From the NCBI RefSeq assembly GCF_051195215.1, contig NZ_JBNAZM010000025.1, positions 4,672-68,671 on the forward strand: a stretch of DNA of 64,000 bases, given 5' to 3'. The DNA comes from Arhodomonas sp051195215 (GTDB lineage Bacteria > Pseudomonadota > Gammaproteobacteria > Nitrococcales > Nitrococcaceae). Under the pieces are notes generated by a model. It did not search any database. It was not told where the DNA came from and saw only the letters and a program-made list of their open reading frames with translations. Shown here piece after piece: positions 1-9,268 of this stretch. The position numbers were made by a program, and so were the translations under genes. Position 1 is the first letter of the stretch, and the number at the start of each line of letters is the position of its first letter.

Positions 1-110
1 CGGTCCTTGACCGTGGCAAGGGTGCCGTCGTCGGCGGCAGAAACCGTGGCGGATGCGGCGAGGGCGGCGACGGCGCCCAGGCTGGTCAGGGCGGACACAA
101 GTCGTTTCAT
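1..110 (-). CDS. aapJ: amino-acid ABC transporter periplasmic binding protein, N-terminus only
   Basis: Only the first 36 codons lie in the window; the rest is beyond base 1. The start is fixed by a strong AGGAGGAG ribosome site just upstream of the ATG at 110. The peptide begins with a Sec signal (MKRLVSALTSLGAVAALAAS, then an Ala-X-Ala type cleavage region), followed by DDGTLATVKDR. A short Gly-Thr-Leu-X-X-Val-Lys start to the mature protein is typical of AapJ/BztA-type binding proteins of general L-amino-acid ABC importers. That family assignment is inference from about 12 mature residues; another polar amino-acid binding protein is possible. The catabolic neighbours (threonine ammonia-lyase, leucine-type dehydrogenase) fit an amino-acid uptake role. 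Confidence 0.6.
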   Translation of the reverse strand, partial: MKRLVSALTSLGAVAALAASATVSAADDGTLATVKD

Positions 111-449
111 GGCGTTGGCTCTCCTCCTGTTGGGAACGTTACACCCGGTGCCATCCCGGTTTGGGGTGGTCTGGTGTACAGGCGGGCGGGAGGCAGCGCC
201 ATGGGCGCCGACGTGGCGTACGTTGTCCGGATCGCGGCGTTGTTCGCCATCTCTCCCCCCAGTGCGTACTTGTTGTTCTACCTGCGGGCATGGCCACGCG
301 CGGGCTCATGCCGCAGAAATTATCGCCTGCAACGGTAGCATCGCTGCCGCGGGCACGCCACAGGGTGCCGCTTTCGCCGTGCCCTGGCTGCATGCTCCTT
401 CGGACTTTCCACTCGTAACCCGGATGTCCACGCGTGCGGCGCGGCTTGC
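111..449. other. non-coding interval, about 340 bases
   Basis: This is the upstream region of the aapJ-like gene (leftward) and the downstream region of threonine ammonia-lyase. No frame in it has a plausible start with a ribosome site or recognisable protein. Apart from the hairpin at its right edge I see nothing specific. Confidence 0.5.
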
Positions 450-460
450 TCAGCCGCGCC
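438..460 (-). terminator. hairpin at the 3' end of threonine ammonia-lyase
   Basis: GGCGCGGCT and AGCCGCGCC form a 9-bp stem with a 5-base loop. The stem overlaps the stop codon of the minus-strand gene (450-452). There is no T-run after it, so terminator activity is only suggested. Confidence 0.35.
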
Positions 461-1685
461 GCTCGTGCGGGTGTGGTTCGCTGTCGGGGACGACGGGATC
501 GTAGCCCTCGGCGCGCAGTGCTTCCAGGACTTCGGCGGTGTGCTCACTGCCGAGTGTCTCCAGCGTTGCCTCGACTTCCGTGGCCCGCAACGACAGATCG
601 GTGAACGTGCGCTGGTGGGCGATCTGGATGACGTTGGCGCGATGCTCGGCGAGCAACCGCGTGAACTCGGCGAGGGAGCCGGGAACGTCGGCGATGCCGA
701 CGCGCACGCGCACGATGCGGCCGGAGCGCACCAGGCCGCGCTGGATCACCGAGGACAGCGGTAGCAGATCGATGTTGCCGCCGCTGAGAATCATGCCGAC
801 GCGCTTGCCGCGGAAGCGCTCCGGCTGGGCGAGGATGGCGGCGAGCCCTGCTGCGCCCGCACCCTCGGCGACAGTTTTTTCGATATCGAGCAGCATCAGC
901 ACGCCGCGCTCGATCTCCGCCTCGTCCACGAGCATGACCTCGTCCACCAGCTCGCGGATCAGCGGTAGCGTGAGCCCGCCCGGCTGCTTGACGGCGATAC
1001 CCTCGGCGATGGTCGCCGGGCCGCAGGCGACTGGCTGACCGGCGAGGGTCTGCTGAACGGCCGCGAATCGCCGAGTCTGCACGCCCACGATCTCGATTGC
1101 CGGGTTAAGGGCATGGGCAGCGACGGCGTTGCCGGCGATGAGGCCGCCCCCGCCAATGGGCATCACCAGGGTGTCCAGGTCCGGGAAATCCTCGAGCATT
1201 TCCAGTGCGATGGTGCCCTGGCCGGCAATCACGTACTCGTCGTCATACGGGTGGACGAACACGTATCCATGCTGCTCGGCGAGGCGGTGAGCGAACTCGC
1301 CGGCCTCGGCGACGCCGTCGCCGACGAGCTGCACATCGGCGCCGAATGCGCGGGTGTTTCGCACCTTCACGTTCGGGGTGTGGCGTGGCATCACGATGGT
1401 GGCGTGTATGCCGAGGCGTTCGGCGTGATAGGCGATCGCCTGGGCGTGGTTGCCGGCGGACATGGCGATCACGCCGCGGCGGCGTTCTTCCGGCGTCAGT
1501 GCGAGCAGGCGGTTCAGGGCCCCGCGCTCCTTGAACGCGGCGGTGAACTGGTGGTTCTCGAATTTGATGAACAGCTCGCAGCCCGTGATGCGCGAGAGCG
1601 TGCGTGACAGCGAGCATGGCGTGCGGACGATGCTGCTGGCGATGTTTGCGGCCGCCGCGCGAACGTCATCGACCGATACCGTCAT
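450..1685 (-). CDS. ilvA: threonine ammonia-lyase with C-terminal ACT domain
   Basis: 411-residue fold-type II PLP enzyme that deaminates L-threonine to 2-oxobutanoate. The PLP-binding lysine is K52 in the FKERGA motif, the substrate loop SAGNH is at 77-81, and the phosphate-binding Gly loop GGGGL is near 178-182. The last 80 or so residues form one ACT regulatory domain. The length and single ACT domain match the short, about 400-residue IlvA/TdcB-like class rather than the 510-residue biosynthetic E. coli IlvA with two ACT domains. The start is supported by an AGGGGAGG ribosome site. It lies on its own, 78 bases from the end of the GGDEF/EAL gene. Biosynthetic (isoleucine) versus catabolic role cannot be decided from sequence; serine may also be a substrate. 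Confidence 0.88.
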   Translation of the reverse strand: MTVSVDDVRAAAANIASSIVRTPCSLSRTLSRITGCELFIKFENHQFTAAFKERGALNRLLALTPEERRRGVIAMSAGNHAQAIAYHAERLGIHATIVMPRHTPNVKVRNTRAFGADVQLVGDGVAEAGEFAHRLAEQHGYVFVHPYDDEYVIAGQGTIALEMLEDFPDLDTLVMPIGGGGLIAGNAVAAHALNPAIEIVGVQTRRFAAVQQTLAGQPVACGPATIAEGIAVKQPGGLTLPLIRELVDEVMLVDEAEIERGVLMLLDIEKTVAEGAGAAGLAAILAQPERFRGKRVGMILSGGNIDLLPLSSVIQRGLVRSGRIVRVRVGIADVPGSLAEFTRLLAEHRANVIQIAHQRTFTDLSLRATEVEATLETLGSEHTAEVLEALRAEGYDPVVPDSEPHPHERRG

Positions 1686-1763
1686 TGGTCTCCGAGCCTC
1701 CCCTGCGTGTCGTTATCGTATCCGCCATCCGCCGTTGGCTACGGCCTGGCCGACCGGGAAAGC

Positions 1764-4700
1764 CTAGCCCGGATGCGTACCGTCGTGCCAACAGTACTGC
1801 AGCGTATTGGTGGGAGGGAGTGCTTCTGCGGCGACGGGGCGGCTGAAGAGGAACCCCTGGCCGAAGCGGCAGCCGTGCCGGCGGAGAAAGCCAAGCTGGG
1901 CTTCGGTTTCGATGCCCTCGGCGACGATACGCAGGCCCAAGCCTTCGGCCATGGCCATGATCGCCCGCGCGATCGCGGCGCTGTCGGCGTCGTCGGGCAG
2001 ATCCTGGGTGAACGACTTGTCGAGCTTGAGAATCGAGATCGGCAGACGCTTGAGATAGGCGAGCGAGGAGTAGCCGGTGCCGAAATCGTCCACGGCAATG
2101 TCCACGTCCATGGCCCGCAATGCTTCGAGTGCGTCCAGAACCCCACCGGGTGCCTGCATGAGCAGGCTCTCGGTGACCTCGACGATGAGATGGTGGGGCG
2201 CGATGCCGGCTTCGTCCGTCGCCGCGCGCAAATCGGCTACCAGGTCGCCCTGCTGCAGGTGGGCGGGCGAGACGTTCACGGCGATGCGTGGCGGGCGGTT
2301 GCCGGCGTCCAGCCAGGCACGCATTTGCCAGCAGGCGGTGCGGAAGACCCATCGGCTCACCGGCACGATGAGGCCCGAGTGCTCGGCGACGGGGATGAAT
2401 TCACCCGGCGGGACGATCCGGCCGTCCTGGCGCCGCCAGCGCACCAGCGCCTCGTGGGCGACCGGGGTACCATCGGTGAGATCCATGACCGGCTGATACT
2501 CCAGGAACAGACGATCGGCATCGATCGCCGCGCGCAACGCACCGGCGGTGGCAATCCGGTGGTACGCCTGATCGGTGAGCTCCGGCTGGTACACCCGGGT
2601 GGTGTTGCGGCCTTCCGCCTTGGCGAGGTACATGGCCGCATCGGCGGCGCGAATCAGCGTCTCGGCGTCGTCGCCATGGTCCGGGGCCAGGGCGATGCCG
2701 ATGCTGGCAGTAATGTAGATGGGTCGTCCGCCCGCCTCGAATGGCACATCCAGCGCATCGAGCAGGTCCGCGGCCACGGCGTGGGGGCGTTCGCACGCGC
2801 CGTTGTCGGCGAGCAGCAGCATGAACTCGTCGCCGCCGAGGCGGGCCAGAAGGTCATCCGGGCCGACCTGCGTCTCCAGCCGCCGGGCGACGACACCGAG
2901 CACTCGGTCGCCTTCGGTATGGCCCAGGCTGTCGTTGACGTCCTTGAACCCGTCCAGATCGATGAAAAGTACTGCCACTTTGGCGTTCGTGGCGGTCTTG
3001 TCGTCGAGCGCACGGGCCAGGCGCTCCCGTAGGGCGATGCGGTTCGGTAGCCCGGTCAGCGGGTCATGGTGGGCGAGATAGTGCAGCTCCGCCTGGCTTT
3101 CCCGGATCTCGGTAATGTCGCCGACCAGCGCGATGAAGCTGGCACTGGATACATGCGGCCTGCTCAGGCGCGAGAGGCTGAGCCAGGCGGGGAATTGGGT
3201 GCCATCGTGGCGCTGGCAGTCGATTTCCCCTTCCCAGCGACCATCGCGGGCAAGGGCGTCCGCAAGTCGTGCGATAACCGGTTGCGAGCCGCCGCAGAGC
3301 GTAGGCAGTAACGGCGCACCTTCGATACTCGTGGCCGCCTGGCCGGTCATGCGGCGGTAGGCGGGGTTGCTCTCCAGGATGGCGCCATCATCGTCGGCGA
3401 CGAGAATACCTTCACCGGCGTTCTCCAGGACGGCGGCGGCCAGGCGCAGCCGTTGCTCGCCGTGAATGCGCTCGAGCTCGGAGGCGGCCCGTGCGGCGAA
3501 GATCTGCATCAACGAGCGCGCTTCGTCCGGGGCTTCGAGCGGGCGGTCGAAGACCGCGATCAGCAGGCCGGTGGCGCGGTCGGAGCTGTCACGCAGGCGA
3601 ATGCCGACATAGGCCTCGGCGTCGAGATGGACGAGGTCCGTGTCCTCGGGAAATGCCTCGGTGACCTGCCGGGGAATGACGCAGAGGTCATGCCTGACGG
3701 TGTGTTCGCAGGGGGTGCCCGTCAGACGGTAGTCGCCGGTTTCCGGGCGCTCGTCGCGGGACCATCCGGTGATGACCGTTGCCGTGGTGCTGGCATCGCC
3801 GTTGGCCACTTCGGCGATATGCACCAGGGTCGCCCCGAGGGCCTCTCCAAGGCATTCGACGAGCATCTGGAAGAATGCGCGTCCCGTTCCCGTGGCAACG
3901 CCGGAGGCAATGGTGTGCAGGAGTTGCTTGTGGCGCTCGCGCTCGGCGTTCATCAACGCCTGTGTGGCCTGGTCCGCGAGCTCCCCGGCGAAGCGTATCT
4001 CGTCCGCGAGCCACTCACGGGACTGGCCCATGTGCTCCAGGCACAGGACGCCGTAAACGCGGCCGTGCAGGCGTACGGCGCTGTCGAGCATTGCGCCGAC
4101 GCCCTCGGGGGCGAGATAGTCCTCGGTAAGCTCTCGTGTCCGGGGGTCGTTGACGGCATCGGCGGCGTCGATGGTGCGCCCGTTGCCGACGGCATCAAGG
4201 TAGGCAGGGCAACGCGTCCCGTCGATGTGGTGTCCGGCGGAGAAGCCCGCGGCGGTGTCGTAGAGGCATTCGCAGGTCAATCCTGGCGGTTGTTGGTGGA
4301 GGCGCCAGAAACCGGCCTTGTTCACCGACAGGGCGTCGGTAGCGGTACGGCAGATGCGCGCGAGTGCGTGCTCGATACGCTCGCCGCTGCCGAGTACCGG
4401 GTCCGTGGCCAGCTGGGCGAGGGCGCGTTCCTGGCGGCTGGTGCGTTGCAGACGGCGTTGCTCGCGCAGGATCGCCTCGCGGCGCGTGTCGACAGGTTGT
4501 ACCAGCACCATGCGGTGCCAGCCCTCGTGGATCCATAGGTCGTTCGAGGTGATTTCGACCTCGAACGTACTGCCGTCGGCGCGTTGGTGGGTCCATGTGC
4601 CGGCGTAGTGAGGCCCGCCGTCACGGGATGGTATCGCCTGTCGCAGCGCGTTACGGAATTTCGGCGGGTGCAGTTGCTCGATGGTCAGCGCGCACAGTTC

Positions 4701-4841
4701 GGTGGCCGGATAGCCATAGATCGTCGCCGCCTCGCGGTTGGCAAAGCGTATCTTCAGATCGCTCGGGTCGTAGACCAGCATCGGATAAGGGCTGGCCTCG
4801 AACAGCTCCCGGTAACGCGTTTGCGTGCTGTCGTCGCTCAC
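1764..4841 (-). CDS. PAS-GAF-GAF-PAS-GGDEF-EAL cyclic-di-GMP turnover protein
   Basis: Cytoplasmic multidomain signalling protein, 1025 residues from the chosen start. Order: PAS (about 8-115), two GAF-like domains (about 160-300 and 315-455), second PAS (about 460-580), GGDEF (about 590-755, intact GGDEF near 667), EAL (about 765-1015, EALVRW near 797, DDFGTGYSSL near 920). No membrane segment or signal peptide. Both catalytic signatures are intact, so it could make or break c-di-GMP; such tandem proteins often have one dominant activity. I chose the GTG at 4841 (reading VSDDSTQ, preceded by a GA-rich ribosome site) over a frame-open ATG at 5015. The longer version would translate through the porin terminator and adds 58 residues unlike any domain. 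Confidence 0.85.
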   Translation of the reverse strand: MSDDSTQTRYRELFEASPYPMLVYDPSDLKIRFANREAATIYGYPATELCALTIEQLHPPKFRNALRQAIPSRDGGPHYAGTWTHQRADGSTFEVEITSNDLWIHEGWHRMVLVQPVDTRREAILREQRRLQRTSRQERALAQLATDPVLGSGERIEHALARICRTATDALSVNKAGFWRLHQQPPGLTCECLYDTAAGFSAGHHIDGTRCPAYLDAVGNGRTIDAADAVNDPRTRELTEDYLAPEGVGAMLDSAVRLHGRVYGVLCLEHMGQSREWLADEIRFAGELADQATQALMNAERERHKQLLHTIASGVATGTGRAFFQMLVECLGEALGATLVHIAEVANGDASTTATVITGWSRDERPETGDYRLTGTPCEHTVRHDLCVIPRQVTEAFPEDTDLVHLDAEAYVGIRLRDSSDRATGLLIAVFDRPLEAPDEARSLMQIFAARAASELERIHGEQRLRLAAAVLENAGEGILVADDDGAILESNPAYRRMTGQAATSIEGAPLLPTLCGGSQPVIARLADALARDGRWEGEIDCQRHDGTQFPAWLSLSRLSRPHVSSASFIALVGDITEIRESQAELHYLAHHDPLTGLPNRIALRERLARALDDKTATNAKVAVLFIDLDGFKDVNDSLGHTEGDRVLGVVARRLETQVGPDDLLARLGGDEFMLLLADNGACERPHAVAADLLDALDVPFEAGGRPIYITASIGIALAPDHGDDAETLIRAADAAMYLAKAEGRNTTRVYQPELTDQAYHRIATAGALRAAIDADRLFLEYQPVMDLTDGTPVAHEALVRWRRQDGRIVPPGEFIPVAEHSGLIVPVSRWVFRTACWQMRAWLDAGNRPPRIAVNVSPAHLQQGDLVADLRAATDEAGIAPHHLIVEVTESLLMQAPGGVLDALEALRAMDVDIAVDDFGTGYSSLAYLKRLPISILKLDKSFTQDLPDDADSAAIARAIMAMAEGLGLRIVAEGIETEAQLGFLRRHGCRFGQGFLFSRPVAAEALPPTNTLQYCWHDGTHPG

Positions 4842-4963
4842 CCGCCTCGCCCCCTCTGCGGGTCGGTCCCTCCATGCGTTGCAAGCGTGGCACAGGGGGG
4901 GCGTTAGCGGCAACGCGACGGCTGCTCGCGTCGACACCGCACACATTCGGATGGCCCACAAAC

Positions 4964-4995
4964 AAACGGGGCCAGCCCGAAGGCTGGCCCCGTTT
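4964..4995 (-). terminator. rho-independent terminator of the porin gene
   Basis: A perfect 14-bp stem (AAACGGGGCCAGCC with its complement) closes a CGAA loop, read as TTCG on the minus strand. It is followed on the minus strand by GTTTGTTTG. It lies 30 bases past the porin stop codon and upstream of the real start of the GGDEF/EAL gene. Confidence 0.85.
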
Positions 4996-5024
4996 AGGCC
5001 GTACAGGCGTTCCAAGCGTGATGC

Positions 5025-6005
5025 TTAGAAGCTGTAGACGGCACCCGTCGAGATGTAGTCGTCCGCGTCCTCGTTCTTGTCGAGCCAACCGCCCTCGACG
5101 TAGACGTAGAAATTGCTGGCGACGTTGTAGTTCGCGTTGATCAGGAACTCGGTGCGGCCGTCGCCCTCGTCCGGATCGATCTCCTGGACGGCGGCGGTAA
5201 CCGCGCCCACGCCGTAGTCGTAGCTACCGGTCAGGGCGTAGAGCTGGGCCTCGCCGTTGCCGGCGCTGTCCTCGCCGACCTGCTCGAGCTTCGCGGCCAG
5301 GGTGACGGGCGCGAGGTTCACGACACCGGTGAGACCGATGTTGCCGTCCGCGTCTTCCTCGTAGCCACGGTCGTCGTAGCCGAGGTGCACGGCGAACATG
5401 TCGGTGGTGTACTTGGCCACGGCCTGGAAGGTGCTGTCGCCGTCGCCCAGCGAGTCATCACCGTAGGGCGAGGAGCCCGAGTCCGCGGCGTCGCCCTCGT
5501 AGGCCGCCTGCAGCTCGAAGGTGAAGCCGCCGAAGCTCGGGGAGAAGTAGGCGATCTGGTCGCCGACTTCGCTGTCGCCGTTCGCCTCGGTCATGCCGGT
5601 GGCCTCGAACGGGTTCAGCGGATCGGAGATGGAGTCCTGGAAGATGCCGTCCCAGGTACCGATCTGGACCGTACCGAAGTTGCCCTTGATGCCGGCGAAC
5701 ACCTCGTCCGTGCCGGAGATGCCCCCGTCGCCTTCCTTCTCGTCAGCGCGGTACTCCCACTCGGCGCGGAAGTAACCGGTGAGACCGTTGTCCCACTTGT
5801 GCTCGCCCTCGATGCCAAAGGTGGAGCCGTTGTCGGTGAGCTCGCTCTCGCTGTCACCAGCGGCGTTGTTCTGATCGATGTAGATGTACTGCAGGTTGCC
5901 GTACACCGAGAAGGTCGTGGCGTCGTTGACCTTGAAGTCCGCGGCGTGGGCGGAAGTGGCGCCCATCGCGGCGGCGATCGCCAGAGCAGTGACGGTCTTC
6001 TTCAT
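5025..6005 (-). CDS. general outer-membrane porin
   Basis: 326-residue trimeric-type porin of the Gram-negative general porin family. The start at 6005 gives a classical signal peptide (MKKTVTALAIAAAMGATSAHA, cleaved before ADF); an ATG five codons earlier is also in frame, but GAGGGA lies at the right distance for 6005. The mature chain alternates beta strands and loops rich in Asp, Glu, Gly and Ser, and ends in Tyr-Ser-Phe; the terminal Phe is the usual signal for BamA-mediated assembly. The strong acidity is as expected in halophiles. It has its own promoter (6080-6108) and terminator, so it is monocistronic and probably highly expressed. Diffusion of small hydrophilic solutes is the family role; substrate preference is unknown. 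Confidence 0.9.
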   Translation of the reverse strand: MKKTVTALAIAAAMGATSAHAADFKVNDATTFSVYGNLQYIYIDQNNAAGDSESELTDNGSTFGIEGEHKWDNGLTGYFRAEWEYRADEKEGDGGISGTDEVFAGIKGNFGTVQIGTWDGIFQDSISDPLNPFEATGMTEANGDSEVGDQIAYFSPSFGGFTFELQAAYEGDAADSGSSPYGDDSLGDGDSTFQAVAKYTTDMFAVHLGYDDRGYEEDADGNIGLTGVVNLAPVTLAAKLEQVGEDSAGNGEAQLYALTGSYDYGVGAVTAAVQEIDPDEGDGRTEFLINANYNVASNFYVYVEGGWLDKNEDADDYISTGAVYSF

Positions 6006-6079
6006 TGTGGCGTCCCTCATCTCCGTTTGATGTTGGCTCTCGTCGCGCCCGCGGTGGGCGTCGCGAGAAAGCGGATGTC

Positions 6080-6108
6080 ATCCTATCCATTGTTTTGCGG
6101 GAACGCAA
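6080..6108 (-). promoter_or_regulatory. sigma70-type promoter of the porin
   Basis: On the minus strand TTGCGT, a 17-base spacer and TAGGAT. This would start transcription near 6073, giving a leader of about 68 bases before the porin ATG. Confidence 0.5.
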
Positions 6109-6172
6109 CAACCTTGTTGTGAATTTCACCTTACCGTCGCTGGATGTTGCTTTCGTGCAACTCGTCTCGTCA

Positions 6173-6200
6173 AAAAAAGCCCGGCCGAAGCCGGGCCTTT
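6173..6200 (-). terminator. rho-independent terminator of the leucine-type dehydrogenase
   Basis: The stem GCCCGGC/GCCGGGC, with a CGAA loop, is followed on the minus strand by seven T residues. It lies just past the stop at 6218. Confidence 0.85.
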
Positions 6201-6217
6201 CAGCGATCGGGGGGCGC

Positions 6218-7291
6218 TCAGGCGGCGGCGCCGTGGGCGCTGCGGCGCAGGCGTTCCTCCGCGATGCGGTCGGCCACCTCGTTGGTGGGCAGGCCATCGC
6301 GGTGGGCCCGCGCGTAGATCTCGGTGAGGGTATCGGCGATGGCATCGATACGCGCGCGCACCCGCAAGGCGTCGTAGCCGTGATGCTCGTCGGCCACGTC
6401 GATCACGCCACCGGCGTTGATCACGTAGTCGGGGGCATAGAGAATGCCGCGCTGTCGCAAGCGCTCGCCGTCGGCGTCCGTGGCGAGCTGATTGTTGGCG
6501 GACCCGGCGACCACGCGCGCGTGCATCTCACCGATGGTCTCTCGCGAGAGTGCGGCACCGAGCGCGCAGGGGGCGAAGACGTCGACCTCGGCGGCATGTA
6601 TGCGCTCGGGCTCGACCGCCGTGGCACCGAATTCCTCGACCGCGCGTGCCACCGACTGCTCGTTGATGTCGCTCACCCACAGTCGTGCGCCCGCCTCGTG
6701 GAGATGGCGCGCGAGATGGTAACCGACGTTGCCCACGCCCTGGATCGCCACGCGCAGGCCGTGGAGGTCGTCGCGCCCGAGCGCCTCGCGGACCGTCGCG
6801 TGCAGCCCGACGTACACCCCTCGCGCCGTCGCCGGCGAGGGGTCGCCGCTATGGATCTCGCCGTTCTCGTCGCGCTTCTCCGTGATCCCCACCACGTAGC
6901 GCGTGGTTTCGGCGAGGTGGCGCAGGTCGGCCACGCTGGTGCCGGAATCCTCGGCGGTGATGTAGCTGCCGTTCAGGCTCTCGACGAGCCGGCCCATGGC
7001 GCGCAGCAGCTCGGGGGTCTTGTCACGCTGCGGGTCGGCGATGACCACGGCCTTGCCGCCGCCGAGTGGCAGCCCCGCCATGGCGGATTTGTAGGTCATG
7101 CCCCGGGAAAGACGCAGCACGTCCGTGAGCGCCTCGTCGCCGTCGGCATAGTGCCAGATGCGGCAGCCGCCAAGGGCCGGGCCCAGGGTCGTGTCGTGGA
7201 TGGCGACGATGGCGCGCAGACCCGAGTCCGGGTCGTGGCCGAAGACCACGCGTTCGTGGCCACGGAATTCGGGATGTTCGAATACGCTCAT
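6218..7291 (-). CDS. Glu/Leu/Phe/Val dehydrogenase, leucine dehydrogenase type
   Basis: 357-residue NAD-dependent oxidative deaminase of branched-chain amino acids. The catalytic pair falls at K68 (in MTYKSAMAG) and K80 (in LPLGGGKAV), the same numbering as in Bacillus leucine dehydrogenase. The Rossmann Gly motif VQGVGNVG-like segment (IQGVGNVGYHLA) lies near 180. The length matches leucine or valine dehydrogenases (about 350) and not the 450-residue glutamate enzymes. The start has a near-perfect GGAGGAGAGGAG ribosome region. Single gene with its own terminator; it diverges from the small membrane protein at 7520. It probably lets the cell use Leu, Val and Ile as nitrogen and carbon sources; Phe cannot be excluded as a substrate. 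Confidence 0.85.
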   Translation of the reverse strand: MSVFEHPEFRGHERVVFGHDPDSGLRAIVAIHDTTLGPALGGCRIWHYADGDEALTDVLRLSRGMTYKSAMAGLPLGGGKAVVIADPQRDKTPELLRAMGRLVESLNGSYITAEDSGTSVADLRHLAETTRYVVGITEKRDENGEIHSGDPSPATARGVYVGLHATVREALGRDDLHGLRVAIQGVGNVGYHLARHLHEAGARLWVSDINEQSVARAVEEFGATAVEPERIHAAEVDVFAPCALGAALSRETIGEMHARVVAGSANNQLATDADGERLRQRGILYAPDYVINAGGVIDVADEHHGYDALRVRARIDAIADTLTEIYARAHRDGLPTNEVADRIAEERLRRSAHGAAA

Positions 7292-7519
7292 GGCGATCTC
7301 CTCTCCTCCGCCCCGAACCCGAGCGGTTGGCCCGGCAGTGGCGGCGATTGTCCAACGGCCCGTGGTGGCGCGTCACGCCGGCGGGCCGGGTTATCATCGG
7401 GCACCCCCTTTTGAGGGATGCCACTGAACAGTCTATCGTCGCTCGGCGGTTTGGCGAACCCTCGACGCCTCAGGCGTTGCCGAACTCGCCGCCGCACAAG
7501 GGGAAGGAGGTTCCGCGCG

Positions 7520-7858
7520 ATGACTGCGATTCCCGGCCCGACCGCGGTGCTCCTCGCCGTGAGCCTGTGGGGGGCCTTGTTGCTCGCCCGCCACCTCACC
7601 GGTCGGCGCGTGCGTCCGTCGTGGGGGTGGTGCCATGGCGTGCTGGCGATTGCCGCGCTTGCCTGGGCGCTCGCCTCGATCTGGGGCGCGGGCGCGGTGC
7701 TGACGGCCAACGCCGGCTTGTTCTGTCTCGTCCTCGCCGCGATCGGTGGCGCTTTCGTGGCGCTATTCCGGTTGCAGGGTGAGCGGCCGCCGCTGTTCAT
7801 GGTCTGGCTGCACGCGGTGGCCGCGGTGCTCGGGGTGGGCCTGCTGCTGACGGCGTGA
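7520..7858 (+). CDS. small four-helix membrane protein, unknown function
   Basis: 112 residues, almost entirely hydrophobic. Predicted helices lie near 5-22, 33-52, 57-78 and 88-110, joined by short Arg-rich loops (RHLTGRRVRP). The ATG at 7520 is fixed by AAGGAGG ten bases upstream; the frame stays open further upstream but without a ribosome site. I do not recognise the family. It diverges from the dehydrogenase gene and ends 139 bases before the RpiR-type regulator, so no partner is obvious. Confidence 0.6.
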   Translation: MTAIPGPTAVLLAVSLWGALLLARHLTGRRVRPSWGWCHGVLAIAALAWALASIWGAGAVLTANAGLFCLVLAAIGGAFVALFRLQGERPPLFMVWLHAVAAVLGVGLLLTA

Positions 7859-7997
7859 GGCAATGCCGCCGTCTGGCCACCGGCCCGAGGCGCAGCGCGT
7901 GTACTGTTTGCGCACATGGTTGCCGGCCGCAAGTCTGGCTTGCATCCGGTCGGTTCGCTGTTATGCTCGCCGAAGCTAACGAGACAGCGGTGACGCG

Positions 7998-8930
7998 GTG
8001 GCTGAGCACAGTAACGGCGCGGACTCCCCGGTTACCGGGCAACGCCCCCCGGCCAGTCTGGAGGCCTTGCGCGAGGCGCTGGCGAACGTACGTGCGGGCA
8101 AGGGCGGACGGCGTCTCGGCCGGCGCGCCGTCGAGGTCTTCGATGGCATGGTGGCTGCGCCGCGACAGGCGGCAGTGTACAGCATCACCGAGCTGGGCGA
8201 GGCCTTCGGCGTTCATCCCTCGACGCTGACACGACTCGCCAAGGCCCTGGGTTACTCCGGATTCTCCGAGTTTCAGGCTGTCTTCCGGCGTCACGTCGCC
8301 CAGACCGGTCACTTCTACAGTGAGCAGGTTTCGCGGCTGCGGGACGTAAGCGGCCGTCAGCATCGGGCGCTGGACGTTTTCTCGCGAATCGCCCGAGACG
8401 AGCGCGGCAATATCCAGGGCATGCTCAACAATCTGGATGCCGGCGCGGTAGAGGCAGCGGTGCGCCAGCTCATCGTCGGCGAGCGCATACGCGTGCTGGG
8501 CATGCGTCAGTCCTACCCGCTGGCGAGCTACTTCTCTTACGGCCTGGGCATGCTGCGCAGCGATGTCGGCGTGCTCAATCCCGAGCACGGTCTCGCCCAC
8601 GGGCTCGCGCAGACGGGGGACGGGGATCTGCTCGTGGTCATCGGCTTCGCCCCTTATACCAAGGCCACGGTGACCGCGGCCGAGGTGGCGCACGCCCGAG
8701 GCGTTCCGGTACTCGCCGTTACCGACAGCTACGCCTCGCCCCTGGCCGCTTACGCCGCTCATAGTTTCGTGGCGCCCGCCAGCGGCCATTTCTTCAGCAA
8801 CAGCCTGGGGGCGGCGCTGGTGCTGATCGAGGCTTTGCTGGCGCTGGTCGCCCGCGAGCTCGGCGACGACGCCCTGGTGGCGTTACGCGAGCGTGAGCGC
8901 CTCATCAGCCGGATGGACGTGGAGCTGTAA
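7998..8930 (+). CDS. MurR/RpiR family transcriptional regulator with SIS domain
   Basis: 310 residues starting at GTG. The N-terminal RpiR helix-turn-helix (about 45-110) contains the recognition region YSITELGEAFGVHPSTLTRL. A SIS sugar-isomerase-fold domain follows (about 150-290). Family members bind phosphosugars or other small ligands through SIS and control the adjacent catabolic or transport genes. The next genes on the same strand are a TAXI-TRAP binding protein and permease, so it likely controls that uptake system; the ligand is unknown. A 338-base non-coding gap separates it from the transporter, which suggests the transporter has its own regulated promoter. Confidence 0.82.
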   Translation: MAEHSNGADSPVTGQRPPASLEALREALANVRAGKGGRRLGRRAVEVFDGMVAAPRQAAVYSITELGEAFGVHPSTLTRLAKALGYSGFSEFQAVFRRHVAQTGHFYSEQVSRLRDVSGRQHRALDVFSRIARDERGNIQGMLNNLDAGAVEAAVRQLIVGERIRVLGMRQSYPLASYFSYGLGMLRSDVGVLNPEHGLAHGLAQTGDGDLLVVIGFAPYTKATVTAAEVAHARGVPVLAVTDSYASPLAAYAAHSFVAPASGHFFSNSLGAALVLIEALLALVARELGDDALVALRERERLISRMDVEL

Positions 8931-9268
8931 CCGGCGTGAGTTGGTGCAACGGCGCCGCCTCGTCGATGAACGGGCACCGGACTGGAGGGGGCTGGAGCTG
9001 GCAACCATACTCCAGGCTATGACTCGGGAGTCTGTCGAACGTAGTGGACTCGAGCGAGGCGGGTGGGCATCGAGGCGGTTCGGCCCGCTCATTCTCATTC
9101 GAGGCGCGTGGTGGGACTCGTGTGGCGGGAAGGAGTGGCCAAAGCGGCTGCTGTCCCGCGGCCGCAGCCAGCTCAGTCCGAATACGACCGACACCTGGAC
9201 CGGGCATCGTGGCGGGCGGCGCGTGTGCGCCGGCCCGGCTTGTGCGAAGTGAAAGGAGGAAACGCAAG
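8931..9268 (+). other. non-coding interval ahead of the TAXI-TRAP genes
   Basis: No supportable gene. It probably holds the promoter and operator of the TRAP genes, but I find no convincing -35/-10 pair or clear RpiR palindrome by eye. The only clear signal is the ribosome site AAAGGAGGA at 9252-9260. Confidence 0.4.
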
